This document shows, piece by piece, positions 18,743-27,564 of a stretch of 64,000 nt of DNA. How positions within the stretch are numbered: position 1 is the stretch's first letter; each line of letters begins with the position of its first letter. The notes under the pieces are model-generated. The model had not been told where the DNA came from. It saw nothing but the letters and a program-made list of their open reading frames with translations, and ran no database searches. Origin of the DNA: Sorangiineae bacterium NIC37A_2 (GTDB lineage Bacteria; Myxococcota_A; Polyangia; Polyangiales; Polyangiaceae); NCBI GenBank assembly GCA_002085155.1, contig NASX01000004.1, positions 1 through 64,000 on the forward strand. The letters are read 5' to 3'. The position numbers were made by a program, and so were the translations under genes.

Positions 18743-20344
18743 TTACCTGAGGGCGGAGATGGCCTCGCGCTCGATAGCGAGCCCGCGGCGGTGACGCTCG
18801 AAGAAACGATTGAAACCTTCTTGGTCTTTCGGATCGGGAGAGGCGGGCTCTCCGACGCTCCCTGCGAGGAGCGCGTCGATGAAGTCGGGGAGGCTCTGCC
18901 CCTTTTGGTCGAGCGCGTACGCGGCGAGGACTGCCATACCGAAGGCGCCGCCTTCGCCAGCGCTGGCCGGGATGCTGACAGGGACGCCGAGCGCTGCAGC
19001 CATCATACGCTGGCCAATAGTCCCGCCTTTGAAGAAGCCGCCGTGGCCACGGAGTTCGTCGATGACCACCCCCTCCTTCTCTCGGAGGATGTCGATGCCC
19101 ATGCGCATGGCGCAGAGGGACGAGTAGTACATCGAGCGAAGCAGGTTCGCGAGGGTGAACTTGCTGTCTGGCGTGCGCACGAAGAGCGGGCGTCCTTCGG
19201 AAAAGCCCGTGATGTGTTCGCCGGAGACGTAGTTGATCGAGAGCAGGCCCCCGGCGTCGGGATCGGCCTCGAGCGCGAGCGGAAGCAGCTTTTCGTAGAT
19301 CTTATTGGGCGTGACGTCGGCGCCGAGCGCTTTCCCCGCCTGGCCGAGCACCGCGAGCCAGGCGTCGAGGTCGGAGGAGCCGTTGTTCGAATGAGCCATG
19401 GCGACGGGGCGTCCGTCGGGTGTGGCCACGATATCAATCTCCTCATGCACCTCGGCGAGGCTTCTGTCGAGGACGATCATCGCGAACACTGAAGTGCCCG
19501 CGGAGACATTCCCGGAGCGGGGCCGGACGGCGCTGGTCGCGACCATGCCGGTCCCAGCGTCGCCTTCGGGGGGACAGAGCAGGGCTCCGGCCTGAAGAGT
19601 CCCGCTCGGATCGAGGAGAGCGGCGCCTTCGGGCGTCAGGCGCCCCGCCTCGCGGCCGGCCGGGAGCACTCGCGGCAGGATCTCAAGAGCCTTCAGTGGA
19701 GCGCCGCGGGCGGCGAGCAGCTTGTCGAACTTTTCGATGCGAGCCCGGTCCCAGTCGAGGGTCCGTGCATCGACGGGGAAGATCCCGGAGGCTTCGCCGA
19801 TCCCGACGCAGAACTGACCTGTGAGCTTGTAGTGGACGTAGCCCGCGAGCGTCGTCAGTCGCGCGATGTTCGGGACGTGCGGCTGTTTCTCGAGGACAGA
19901 CTGGTAGAGGTGCGCCACGGTCCACCTTTGGGGGATGGCGAAATTGAGCTCGGGGGTGAGCTCGTGGCAGGCCTCTTGCGTGATGTTGTTGCGCCAGGTG
20001 CGGAAGGGGACGAGCAGCTCATCCGAGCGATCGAGCGCGACGTAGCCGTGCATCATGCCGCTGATACCGAGAGCAGCGATCGAGCGGGGATTTTCGCCGT
20101 AGCGCTCTTGGACGTCCTCGGCGAGGCTCTGGTACGCGGCGCGCAGCCCCGAAAACACATCGCTCATCGCATAGGTCCAGATCCCATCGACCAGCTGGTT
20201 TTCCCAGGTGTGGGAGCCGGCCGCGAGCGGCGTCGCGTCGGGCGCGATCAGGACCGCTTTGATGCGGGTTGAGCCGAACTCGATGCCCACGATCCCTCCG
20301 CCGGATCGAATGAGCTCCTTGGCCTTTTGAATGTCGTACTGCAC
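18743..20344 (-). CDS. FGGY-family carbohydrate kinase (ribulokinase candidate)
   Basis: GIVGIEFGSTRIKAVLI; LGISGMMHGYVALD; GTG start at 20344 with GGGAGAGGG SD; next to araD/araA. Confidence 0.88.
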   Translation of the reverse strand: MQYDIQKAKELIRSGGGIVGIEFGSTRIKAVLIAPDATPLAAGSHTWENQLVDGIWTYAMSDVFSGLRAAYQSLAEDVQERYGENPRSIAALGISGMMHGYVALDRSDELLVPFRTWRNNITQEACHELTPELNFAIPQRWTVAHLYQSVLEKQPHVPNIARLTTLAGYVHYKLTGQFCVGIGEASGIFPVDARTLDWDRARIEKFDKLLAARGAPLKALEILPRVLPAGREAGRLTPEGAALLDPSGTLQAGALLCPPEGDAGTGMVATSAVRPRSGNVSAGTSVFAMIVLDRSLAEVHEEIDIVATPDGRPVAMAHSNNGSSDLDAWLAVLGQAGKALGADVTPNKIYEKLLPLALEADPDAGGLLSINYVSGEHITGFSEGRPLFVRTPDSKFTLANLLRSMYYSSLCAMRMGIDILREKEGVVIDELRGHGGFFKGGTIGQRMMAAALGVPVSIPASAGEGGAFGMAVLAAYALDQKGQSLPDFIDALLAGSVGEPASPDPKDQEGFNRFFERHRRGLAIEREAISALR

Positions 20345-20407
20345 GAGACCCTCTCCCCTGGGGGGCGCCACGCGCGGCGCCCACTCTTTCTAAGTTCTGA
20401 ACGTCGT

Positions 20408-21106
20408 CTACTTCTGACCGTAGTAAGCGCGCTGTCCGTGCTTGCGCTCGAAGTGCTTGTTGATGAGGCTCTGAGGAAGCCTCTCCGCGTTCGGATCAAT
20501 GGACTTGGTCACGAAGGCCATCTTGGCGAGCTCTTCGAGCACCGCGGCATTGTAGACAGCCTTGTCCGGCGTCGTGCCCCACGTAAAGGGCGCATGTCCC
20601 GCCACGAGCACCATGGGCACCTTCAAGGGATCGCGCCCCTTGAAGCACTCGAGGATCTGGTTGCCCGTCTCGATCTCGTAGTCATTTTCGACCGCGCGGT
20701 CGCTCATGACCTCGGTACAGGGAACGTCTTCGGCCAGGTGGTCCGCGTGGGTCGTGCCGTAGATGGGGATCGGAGCGCGCGCTTGCGCCCAGCCGGTGGC
20801 GTAGGTCGAGTGCGTGTGGACGATGCCCCCGATGCCCTTCCAGTTCCGATACAGGACGAGGTGCGTCGGAGTGTCGGAGGAGGGGCGGAGCTTTCCTTCG
20901 ACGACGGTCCCTTCGAGGTCGAGAACTACGAGGTGGTCCACCTCGAGTTCATCGTAAGGAACGCCGCTCGGCTTGATCGCCATCACGCCGCGCTCGGCGT
21001 CGAAAGCGGAGACATTACCGAACGTGTAGATGGCGAGCCCGCGCTTCGGGATCTCGAGGTTCGCGCGAAAGGCGCGCTCCTTTAGCTCGCGATACGGGGA
21101 TGTCAT
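20408..21106 (-). CDS. araD: L-ribulose-5-phosphate 4-epimerase
   Basis: GNVSAFDAERGVMAIKPSGVPY; HTHSTYATGWAQA; adjacent araA. Confidence 0.93.
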   Translation of the reverse strand: MTSPYRELKERAFRANLEIPKRGLAIYTFGNVSAFDAERGVMAIKPSGVPYDELEVDHLVVLDLEGTVVEGKLRPSSDTPTHLVLYRNWKGIGGIVHTHSTYATGWAQARAPIPIYGTTHADHLAEDVPCTEVMSDRAVENDYEIETGNQILECFKGRDPLKVPMVLVAGHAPFTWGTTPDKAVYNAAVLEELAKMAFVTKSIDPNAERLPQSLINKHFERKHGQRAYYGQK

Positions 21107-21108
21107 CG

Positions 21109-22623
21109 TTAACGGACTCCGAGCTTGTAGGCGAGCTCGTTCCAGCGGAGCTCGTTCTCGAGCGCGTGAAGATCGAGATCCGCTCCGAAGCGCACGACCT
21201 CGAGGCCAGCCATCTTTGCGAAGTCTTCCCACTCGGGGGCGGTGACCGCCTGACAGAAGGCGGAGTGGTGACCACCGCCCGCCAGGATCCAGGCTTTTGC
21301 GCCGCGCTTGAAGTCGGGGCGCGGGACCCAGAGCGCGCGCGCCGTCGGCAACTTCGGCATCGAATGTTCGGGGGCGACGACGTCGAGCTCGGCGACGATC
21401 ATGCGCATGCGTCCGCCGAGATCCATCAGCGTAGCGTTGACGGCAGGACCCGGCTTCGCGTCGAAGACCAGGCGGGCCAGATCGGCGCGTCCACCAATAT
21501 TCAGCTCATGCACCTCGAGGTTCGGCCGGCCGGCCGCGATGGAGGGACAGACCTCGATCATGTGGGCGCCGAGGATCCGCTCTTGGCCCGGCGTGAGATG
21601 GTACGTGTAATCCTCCATGAAGGAGACGCCGCCGGGGCGATCCCCGGTCATCACCTTGCCGAGACGAACCAGGGCCGCCGTCTTCCAATCGCCTTCGGCG
21701 CCGAAGCCGTAGCCCTGGGCCATCAGGCGCTGACAAGCAAAGCCCGGGAGCTGCTTGAGGCCATGCAGATCTTCGAAGGTCGTGGTGAAGGCGCGATATC
21801 CGCCTTCGTCGAGGAAGGCCTTCATGCCAGCCTCTTGGCGCGCCTCAAAACGCAGGTTCTCGCGGAGAGCTCCGCCCTTTCGGAGCGCAGGCACGAGCGA
21901 ATAGAGGTCGTCGTACTCGCTGACGAGGCGGTCGACTTCCGCATCGGGTACCTCGGCGATCACCTTCGCTAGGTCGCCGACCCCGTAGCCGTTGATCGAC
22001 CAACCGAGCTGAATCTGCGCCTCGACGCGATCGCCACCAGTGACCGCGACTTCGCGCATGTTCATGCCGCCGAAGCGAACGATCTTGAGGGACTTCGATT
22101 CGCTCCAGGCGAGCGCGCTGCGCGACCAGCCTTCGAGCTCCGTGAGCACTTCCGGATCGCGGAAGTGCCCCACGATGATCTTTCGGTTCATGCGCAGGCG
22201 CGCACCGATGAACCCGTATTCGCGATCTCCATGAGCTGATTGATTCAGGTTCATGAAGTCCATGTCGATCTCGCCCCAGGGCAGCTCGACGTTGAACTGA
22301 GTGTGGAGGTGAGCGAGGGGCTTCTGCAGGTGCGTCAGGCCCGCGATCCACATCTTGGCGGGGGAGAACGTGTGCATCCAGGTGATGACCCCGATGCAGT
22401 TCGGATCGCTGTTTGCCGCGAGGCATACCGCGTGGATGTCTTCCGGCGTCGTCAGAATCGGCTTCCAGACGATCCGCACCGGGACACGCCCCGAGCCGTC
22501 CAAGCTCGCCGCAATTTGCCGCGAGTTCTCGCTGACCTGTTTCAGGGTCTCAGGGCCGTAGAGGTGTTGGCTCCCGGTGAGGAACCAGAGTTCTTTGTCG
22601 GATTTGTTCGCCTCGCTCGTCAT
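21109..22623 (-). CDS. araA: L-arabinose isomerase
   Basis: LWFLTGSQHLYGPETL; TWMHTFSPAKMWIAGL; NLNQSAHGDREYGFI. Confidence 0.96.
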   Translation of the reverse strand: MTSEANKSDKELWFLTGSQHLYGPETLKQVSENSRQIAASLDGSGRVPVRIVWKPILTTPEDIHAVCLAANSDPNCIGVITWMHTFSPAKMWIAGLTHLQKPLAHLHTQFNVELPWGEIDMDFMNLNQSAHGDREYGFIGARLRMNRKIIVGHFRDPEVLTELEGWSRSALAWSESKSLKIVRFGGMNMREVAVTGGDRVEAQIQLGWSINGYGVGDLAKVIAEVPDAEVDRLVSEYDDLYSLVPALRKGGALRENLRFEARQEAGMKAFLDEGGYRAFTTTFEDLHGLKQLPGFACQRLMAQGYGFGAEGDWKTAALVRLGKVMTGDRPGGVSFMEDYTYHLTPGQERILGAHMIEVCPSIAAGRPNLEVHELNIGGRADLARLVFDAKPGPAVNATLMDLGGRMRMIVAELDVVAPEHSMPKLPTARALWVPRPDFKRGAKAWILAGGGHHSAFCQAVTAPEWEDFAKMAGLEVVRFGADLDLHALENELRWNELAYKLGVR

Positions 22624-22681
22624 CGTTTGCTCGAGAAGCTGGGAGTGGGCCCAAGCCGCGGCGTTGGGTCAGATGTTCCAA

Positions 22682-22699
22682 ATTGTGAACGTTAACATT
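22682..22699. promoter_or_regulatory. LacI-type operator (core TGTGAACGTTAACA), araA/lacI intergenic
   Basis: Near-palindrome in divergent promoter; shared with other sites in this window. Confidence 0.8.
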
Positions 22700-22733
22700 G
22701 GTTCTGTCAACCGGAATGTAGTATCAGACGCGT

Positions 22734-23753
22734 GTGCCCGAACCCGAGAAGCGCAAACTTGCGGTGATGGCGGACGTTGCGCGGCTCGCGGGAGTCTCGC
22801 ACCAGACGGTTTCGCGAGTTCTTCATGATAACCCGAACGTTCGGGGAGAAACTCGTGAGCGAGTCCTCGCAGCCATCCGACAGCTCAACTATCGACCGAA
22901 CTCCATGGCGCGAGCGCTCGTCACCGGCCGCTCGAAGACGATCGGCGTCGTCAGCTCCGATACGACGTTCTACGGCCCTGCGTCGACGCTATTTGGGATC
23001 GAGCGTGCCGCCTACGACGCCGGATACGCGGTGAGTGTGTCGAGCTTGCGCTCCGTCAGCAGCAGAAATGTTGTGTTAGACGCGATTCAACAGCTCCTCG
23101 ATCAGGGCGTGGATGGTGTCGCCGTGATTGCTCCGCTCCGAAGTGGCGTGGACGCTTTGCGACACGTGAGTCCTGACGTGCCTGTTGTGGCGCTCGAAGC
23201 TGGTCAGAACGCTACGGTACCGGTCGCGACCGTCGATCAGCGCGCCGGTGCTGCGGCCGCCACGCGGCATCTCTTGAGCCTGGGTCATAAGACCGTTTGG
23301 CATCTCGCAGGCCCCGCCGATTGGCAGGAAGCCGAAGAGCGCATCTTGGGTTGGAAGACGGCGCTCGAGGCGGCGGGAGCGCCGGTGCCGCCTGTCCTCA
23401 GGGGTGATTGGACGGCGCGCTCCGGTTACGAGCTCGGCGAAGCTCTCCTCGATAACGACAATCTCACGGCGGTCTTCGTCGGTAACGATCAGATGGCCCT
23501 CGGGCTCCTGCGCCGCTTGCGAGAAGCGGGACGGGAGGTGCCGCGCGACATCAGCTTGGTCGGTTTTGATGACATCCCCGAAGCTGCCTACTTCACGCCG
23601 CCGCTCACGACAGTCCGTCAGGACTTCAGTGAGCTCGGCCGGCGCTGCTTGAAGCTCTTGCTCTCGAAGGTCGAAGGCGAAGAACATCCGGGGCGCGTTG
23701 TAGTGGCGCCTGAGCTGGTCGTGCGTGAGTCGACGGGAGCCGCTCGCTGCTGA
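22734..23753 (+). CDS. LacI-family transcriptional regulator, probable arabinose-responsive repressor
   Basis: HTH MADVARLAGVSHQTVSRVLHDNPNVRGETRERVLAAI; periplasmic-binding-like effector domain. Confidence 0.93.
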   Translation: MPEPEKRKLAVMADVARLAGVSHQTVSRVLHDNPNVRGETRERVLAAIRQLNYRPNSMARALVTGRSKTIGVVSSDTTFYGPASTLFGIERAAYDAGYAVSVSSLRSVSSRNVVLDAIQQLLDQGVDGVAVIAPLRSGVDALRHVSPDVPVVALEAGQNATVPVATVDQRAGAAAATRHLLSLGHKTVWHLAGPADWQEAEERILGWKTALEAAGAPVPPVLRGDWTARSGYELGEALLDNDNLTAVFVGNDQMALGLLRRLREAGREVPRDISLVGFDDIPEAAYFTPPLTTVRQDFSELGRRCLKLLLSKVEGEEHPGRVVVAPELVVRESTGAARC

Positions 23754-23763
23754 GTGGCGCAGG

Positions 23764-23862
23764 GAGCGGGGCGCGGAGCCTGAGCGGGGCGCGGAGCCTG
23801 AGCGGGGCGCGGAGCGGGGCGCGGAGCCTGAGCGGGGCACTGAGCCTGAGCGGGGCGCGGCT
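23764..23862. repeat. minisatellite, ~18-bp unit GAGCGGGGCGCGGAGCCT
   Basis: Direct tandem copies with internal deletions downstream of lacI. Confidence 0.85.
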
Positions 23863-24049
23863 GCGCGATGATGCGCTTGGCTCGCTCCCGTAGGGCCAGG
23901 CGCTGGTTTTCAAAGGTCGCGGCTGGGTTGGTCGCGGCTGGCTCCGTGGCTGGGCCTTGCTGCGCTTTCGTTTGAACCAACAAAGCGAAAGAGCCAGCGC
24001 CGCTTTGCGCGGGGCTGGCCCTTCGGGGATAGAGACTCTCAGATCGCTC

Positions 24050-25732
24050 TTAGAACTGAATGTCCGCTTGGATCCGGAGGACATCCATGTCCGGGGTCGA
24101 ACCCGCGTAGGGGCCGCCCTGAATGATGTCGCTTCCAGGCACCATCGGCGTATTCCAGGGCCAGAGACCCGCGAGCACCATCTTGTCGCCGTATCGGTAG
24201 CGCGAATACTGGAGGTAAATCCGCTCTCCTGACATGAAGTCCGAGTAGAAGGAAAGGCGCGCGGTGATCGCCGAGAAGAGGTACCCAGGACGATTGATGT
24301 CGTAGGCGACCGAGTCGAAACGACCCATGATGCCGAACCACTTCCAGGGGTTGTATTCGAGATCCGCACCCCACTTGAACTGGGTCATGCCGCCCCAAGG
24401 GAGCGATGACGTATCGGGTAGATCGAACTTCGAATCGACGAGGAGTCCGAACGCGCTCAGCTTCACCCGAGGCACCGCTCCGTCGGTGTCACCGAGGACG
24501 TTCGCCAGCGTATTTTCGTAAAGGAACCCGAGGTTGAAGAGGCGACCGCTGCCCGTGCTGTCCGAGGGGCTTCCGGTCCAAGCGAGGTAGTTCCCGGCGA
24601 GGCCTTCGGGGCTCAATCCGTGCACGACTTCGACGCCCGCTTCACCGAGCGCCCAGCCATTCTTGACTGTGACAACCGACGGCGAGATCCAGAGATTACC
24701 AAAGTAAGGCGCGGAAGCTTTCACCTCTGCACCGAAGGTTACGAGGCTCGCTTCACGAGCGTTTGTGTACGACTTGTCCGCTGACGTTGAGAGCAAGAGG
24801 TTGGGATCGCGCGTCCACTGAACGTTCTGGTGGAGGCCGATTTGGAACCACTTTTTGTACTTGAACTCGAGGTGTAGGTACTCGATGAGGTTGAGACCGA
24901 CGCGCGCCTGGTAGAGCGGGGGATCGAGGACGTTGAAGCTACCATCGCGCCCTGTCCCGAAGCCCTGGGTGAGGGACGCCGAGATGTCGTCGCCGAAGGG
25001 AACTGTGATCTTGAGCTGCTCGCCGATCTGTCGGTACTGGGCCAGCGTATAAGTGTCGTATTTTTCGTGACGCCCGAAACGGGGCCACCACGCACCGCCT
25101 GAAAGCGCAATATTGGGCTTCAGATTGCCGACCTCAAAATCGGTGTTGATCGTGAGGTACGCGATGCCGGGAATCCAAGCAGCGTCAGGATTTCGGAAGC
25201 CGGCTGCGGCGAACCAATAACCCATCCAGCCTACGGTCGCTTCGACATGCTTCGATTTAGCGGTCGCAAAGAGCTCGACCCAGTCCTGCTCCTGCAGCCG
25301 GGTATAGGCGAAGCTGAAGTAGTTCGCATCGACGGTACGGTTCGGACCGTAAGAGATCTGGAGCTCGGGGTTCCCCGTGAGATTGTCGGGACCAGGGCGA
25401 TTACTCAGACCGAGGGCGATCGGAGCACGAAAGTATCCCTTGAAACCGAACTCCCACGTCTTCTGCGGTTCAGCCGAGGGAGCCTCCTCCTTGGGGGCGC
25501 GCTCAGAGGTGTACGCCGAAGGCTCGTTCGAGCTTGTGGCGGCGGCGTCAGCGGTCACCTCGCTTTCGGAAGCGGAAAACGAAGCGGAAGCTGTCGCAGT
25601 CGCCGGCTCTTCTGCGGGCGGTGGCTCTCCGTAATCGGGCGAGGGCTCTTCCGAATCGAGCTCTTGGGCGGCGGCAGGGGTCGCGAAGAGCGCGGGCCCC
25701 AGCATGAGCAGTGTGTGCAGTTTTCGCAGCAT
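24050..25732 (-). CDS. outer-membrane beta-barrel porin-like protein
   Basis: Signal peptide ...ATPAAAQE; alternating amphipathic strands; terminal Phe (QADIQF); arabinose-type operator upstream. Confidence 0.75.
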   Translation of the reverse strand: MLRKLHTLLMLGPALFATPAAAQELDSEEPSPDYGEPPPAEEPATATASASFSASESEVTADAAATSSNEPSAYTSERAPKEEAPSAEPQKTWEFGFKGYFRAPIALGLSNRPGPDNLTGNPELQISYGPNRTVDANYFSFAYTRLQEQDWVELFATAKSKHVEATVGWMGYWFAAAGFRNPDAAWIPGIAYLTINTDFEVGNLKPNIALSGGAWWPRFGRHEKYDTYTLAQYRQIGEQLKITVPFGDDISASLTQGFGTGRDGSFNVLDPPLYQARVGLNLIEYLHLEFKYKKWFQIGLHQNVQWTRDPNLLLSTSADKSYTNAREASLVTFGAEVKASAPYFGNLWISPSVVTVKNGWALGEAGVEVVHGLSPEGLAGNYLAWTGSPSDSTGSGRLFNLGFLYENTLANVLGDTDGAVPRVKLSAFGLLVDSKFDLPDTSSLPWGGMTQFKWGADLEYNPWKWFGIMGRFDSVAYDINRPGYLFSAITARLSFYSDFMSGERIYLQYSRYRYGDKMVLAGLWPWNTPMVPGSDIIQGGPYAGSTPDMDVLRIQADIQF

Positions 25733-25802
25733 GCTTTGCTTCTCGGTGACGGTGACAACTAAGGGTAAGGGAGCCGCGGTCGCTCGTCCCTCGGGGAGCG
25801 GC

Positions 25803-25822
25803 CATTGTGAGCGTTAACAATG
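25803..25822. promoter_or_regulatory. LacI-type operator CATTGTGAGCGTTAACAATG upstream of porin
   Basis: Near-perfect palindrome matching the araA/lacI site. Confidence 0.82.
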
Positions 25823-25870
25823 ACCCTGTCAATCAGGGTTGTGAGCGGATCGAGACGACGAGCGCCTCGA

Positions 25871-27091
25871 TCACTGACCGTATTTGGCTTCTGAGATGGC
25901 CACTTGGAGGGCGTTTACGACCTCAGGCTCTGCAGCTCCGAGGGCGATGACACCCTCATAGAAGCGGCCGCCCGCTGCGTTGCTGTTATCGCCACCGATT
26001 CCAAGGATCACAGATCCTTGTTTCTGCATTGGAACGTATCCAGGCCGTTCTGGGCGAATGCCGTCGTACATTTCCTTGATGGTGGTGGCGTTGGCGTCGC
26101 CGCCGTACACCGCAAAGCGTCCCTTGCCGTCGTTCTTGTCGGCGGTGTCACCGACGACGACGGCTGAGACGAAGTCGAAGTTCACCGGAGTGTTGGTGGA
26201 GATGTTCTTGAACGAGCCGTTCTCCCAGCCGGGGAACAAACCGTTTTCCATGTCCGCCATGACCCAAGGACCGCTTCCTACGCCGTTGCCCCAGATCACA
26301 CCTTGACCGAGGTAGACAGCTTCCATCGTGCCGTTACCGTCGTTGTTGGCCGTGATCTCGGCGTTGCCGTAGTCGAAGCAACAGCCATGCAGCAGATCAT
26401 GCTGGCTGCTGATCATGTACTGGGTCTGAGGTTCGTCGCCGACGGGCACCCCCGAAGGAATGGTCGAAGGATCGGGGTAGGGGCAGTCGTTGCAAGCGGC
26501 GCGATAGCCATAGCGGGGCTTGATCAGGATGCCGTAAACGGAGCGCCCGTTGATGGTGACGGGGAGCCAGTCGGCCGGAACGGGCAGACCTGGCGTCGCC
26601 TTGGCGCTTCCGCGCGGGGCGGGCGTCAAATGGTTCCCGTAGCCTGATTGATCGTAAATGATGCTGATGACGCAGCTCTTGGTGCAGAACTCGTCTTGAG
26701 CGGCGGCGTTTGCGTAACCGTCGACGCTACCGATATCGAGGACACCAGCGTCGCTCTGGACCTGATAGAGAGGACCATCGTAGCCGGGGACAATGACGCG
26801 GACGGTGCTGTGAGCAGAGACGCACTCATGTCCAGCGTCGCCGAGCACCTTGCAGGGCAGCGTCGCCGTATTGGGGGGAAGTTCTGTGCTTGAACCGCCG
26901 CTGCTGCCGGGATCCGATTCTCCGCCGGTACCCGACGAGGGACTCCCTCCGGCGCCCGACGACGGACTTCCGCCAGCTCCCACGGGATTCCGATTCAGGC
27001 TCGCGACCGGGTACTCACCGCAGGCGATCGCGCCCACCAGAGCGGCTGTTGTGGCAAGGAAGGCAGAGAGAATGATGTCTTTTTTGGTCAT
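25871..27091 (-). CDS. GH54-type alpha-L-arabinofuranosidase catalytic domain lipoprotein
   Basis: Fungal AbfB-like: ECVSAHSTVR, IIYDQSGYGNHLT, CCFDYGNAE, PWVMADMENGLFPG, VILGIGGDNSNAAGGRFYEGV; lipobox VGAIACGEY; Gly/Ser linker. Confidence 0.87.
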   Translation of the reverse strand: MTKKDIILSAFLATTAALVGAIACGEYPVASLNRNPVGAGGSPSSGAGGSPSSGTGGESDPGSSGGSSTELPPNTATLPCKVLGDAGHECVSAHSTVRVIVPGYDGPLYQVQSDAGVLDIGSVDGYANAAAQDEFCTKSCVISIIYDQSGYGNHLTPAPRGSAKATPGLPVPADWLPVTINGRSVYGILIKPRYGYRAACNDCPYPDPSTIPSGVPVGDEPQTQYMISSQHDLLHGCCFDYGNAEITANNDGNGTMEAVYLGQGVIWGNGVGSGPWVMADMENGLFPGWENGSFKNISTNTPVNFDFVSAVVVGDTADKNDGKGRFAVYGGDANATTIKEMYDGIRPERPGYVPMQKQGSVILGIGGDNSNAAGGRFYEGVIALGAAEPEVVNALQVAISEAKYGQ

Positions 27092-27161
27092 GTGGTGTCC
27101 CGCGCTGGGCGCGCCGTCGACGATCGCACAAAGAACTAATCTTTGGCCTGAGGGGTCCCCA

Positions 27162-27175
27162 TGTTAACGTGAACA
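27162..27175. promoter_or_regulatory. LacI-type operator TGTTAACGTGAACA upstream of GH54 gene (minus strand)
   Basis: Matches operator core in inverse orientation. Confidence 0.8.
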
Positions 27176-27494
27176 ACCAAGGCAAAGCAACAAAAACTTG
27201 AAACTCGCTTAGGCACCATCATGAAAGCGTAACCGCAGACGGAAGCTTCTGCAGGATTGAATAATCTCCCCCCCGACCAGGAAAATTGAAACGCACCTAG
27301 ATTGGTTGGGAAATGCCGACATGAGCCATTTCTGGCTTTTTGAGCGATGTATTGAGAGTTCCGCGGGAAATTTAGAAAGCACATGTTCGGCATCACGAGG
27401 TGCCGGTGTGGGTACCTGGAGCCATGGGGCGACTGTTCGAGCGCGCGTCCGATGGTGGACGAATTTTCAAGGCGTGTAGAGGAAGATCTAACGC

Positions 27495-27521
27495 TTGACA
27501 CCCTAGTTGTGAACGTTCACA
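27495..27521 (+). promoter_or_regulatory. -35-like TTGACA (27495-27500) followed by perfect operator TGTGAACGTTCACA (27508-27521)
   Basis: Perfect 14-bp palindrome just downstream of TTGACA, upstream of second GH54 gene; the -10 is unclear. Confidence 0.8.
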
Positions 27522-27564
27522 CTTTGAAACCTCGTCACCCCTCGTGGCCTTCGGAGACTGAATC

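Noticed and set aside
23076-23840. 254-aa minus-strand ORF with repetitive N-terminus
   Set aside because: Antisense to the LacI gene; its repetitive start is just the minisatellite translated.
27136-27501. 121-aa minus-strand ORF between the two GH54 genes
   Set aside because: Overlaps the operators and promoters; no ribosome-binding site or motif support.
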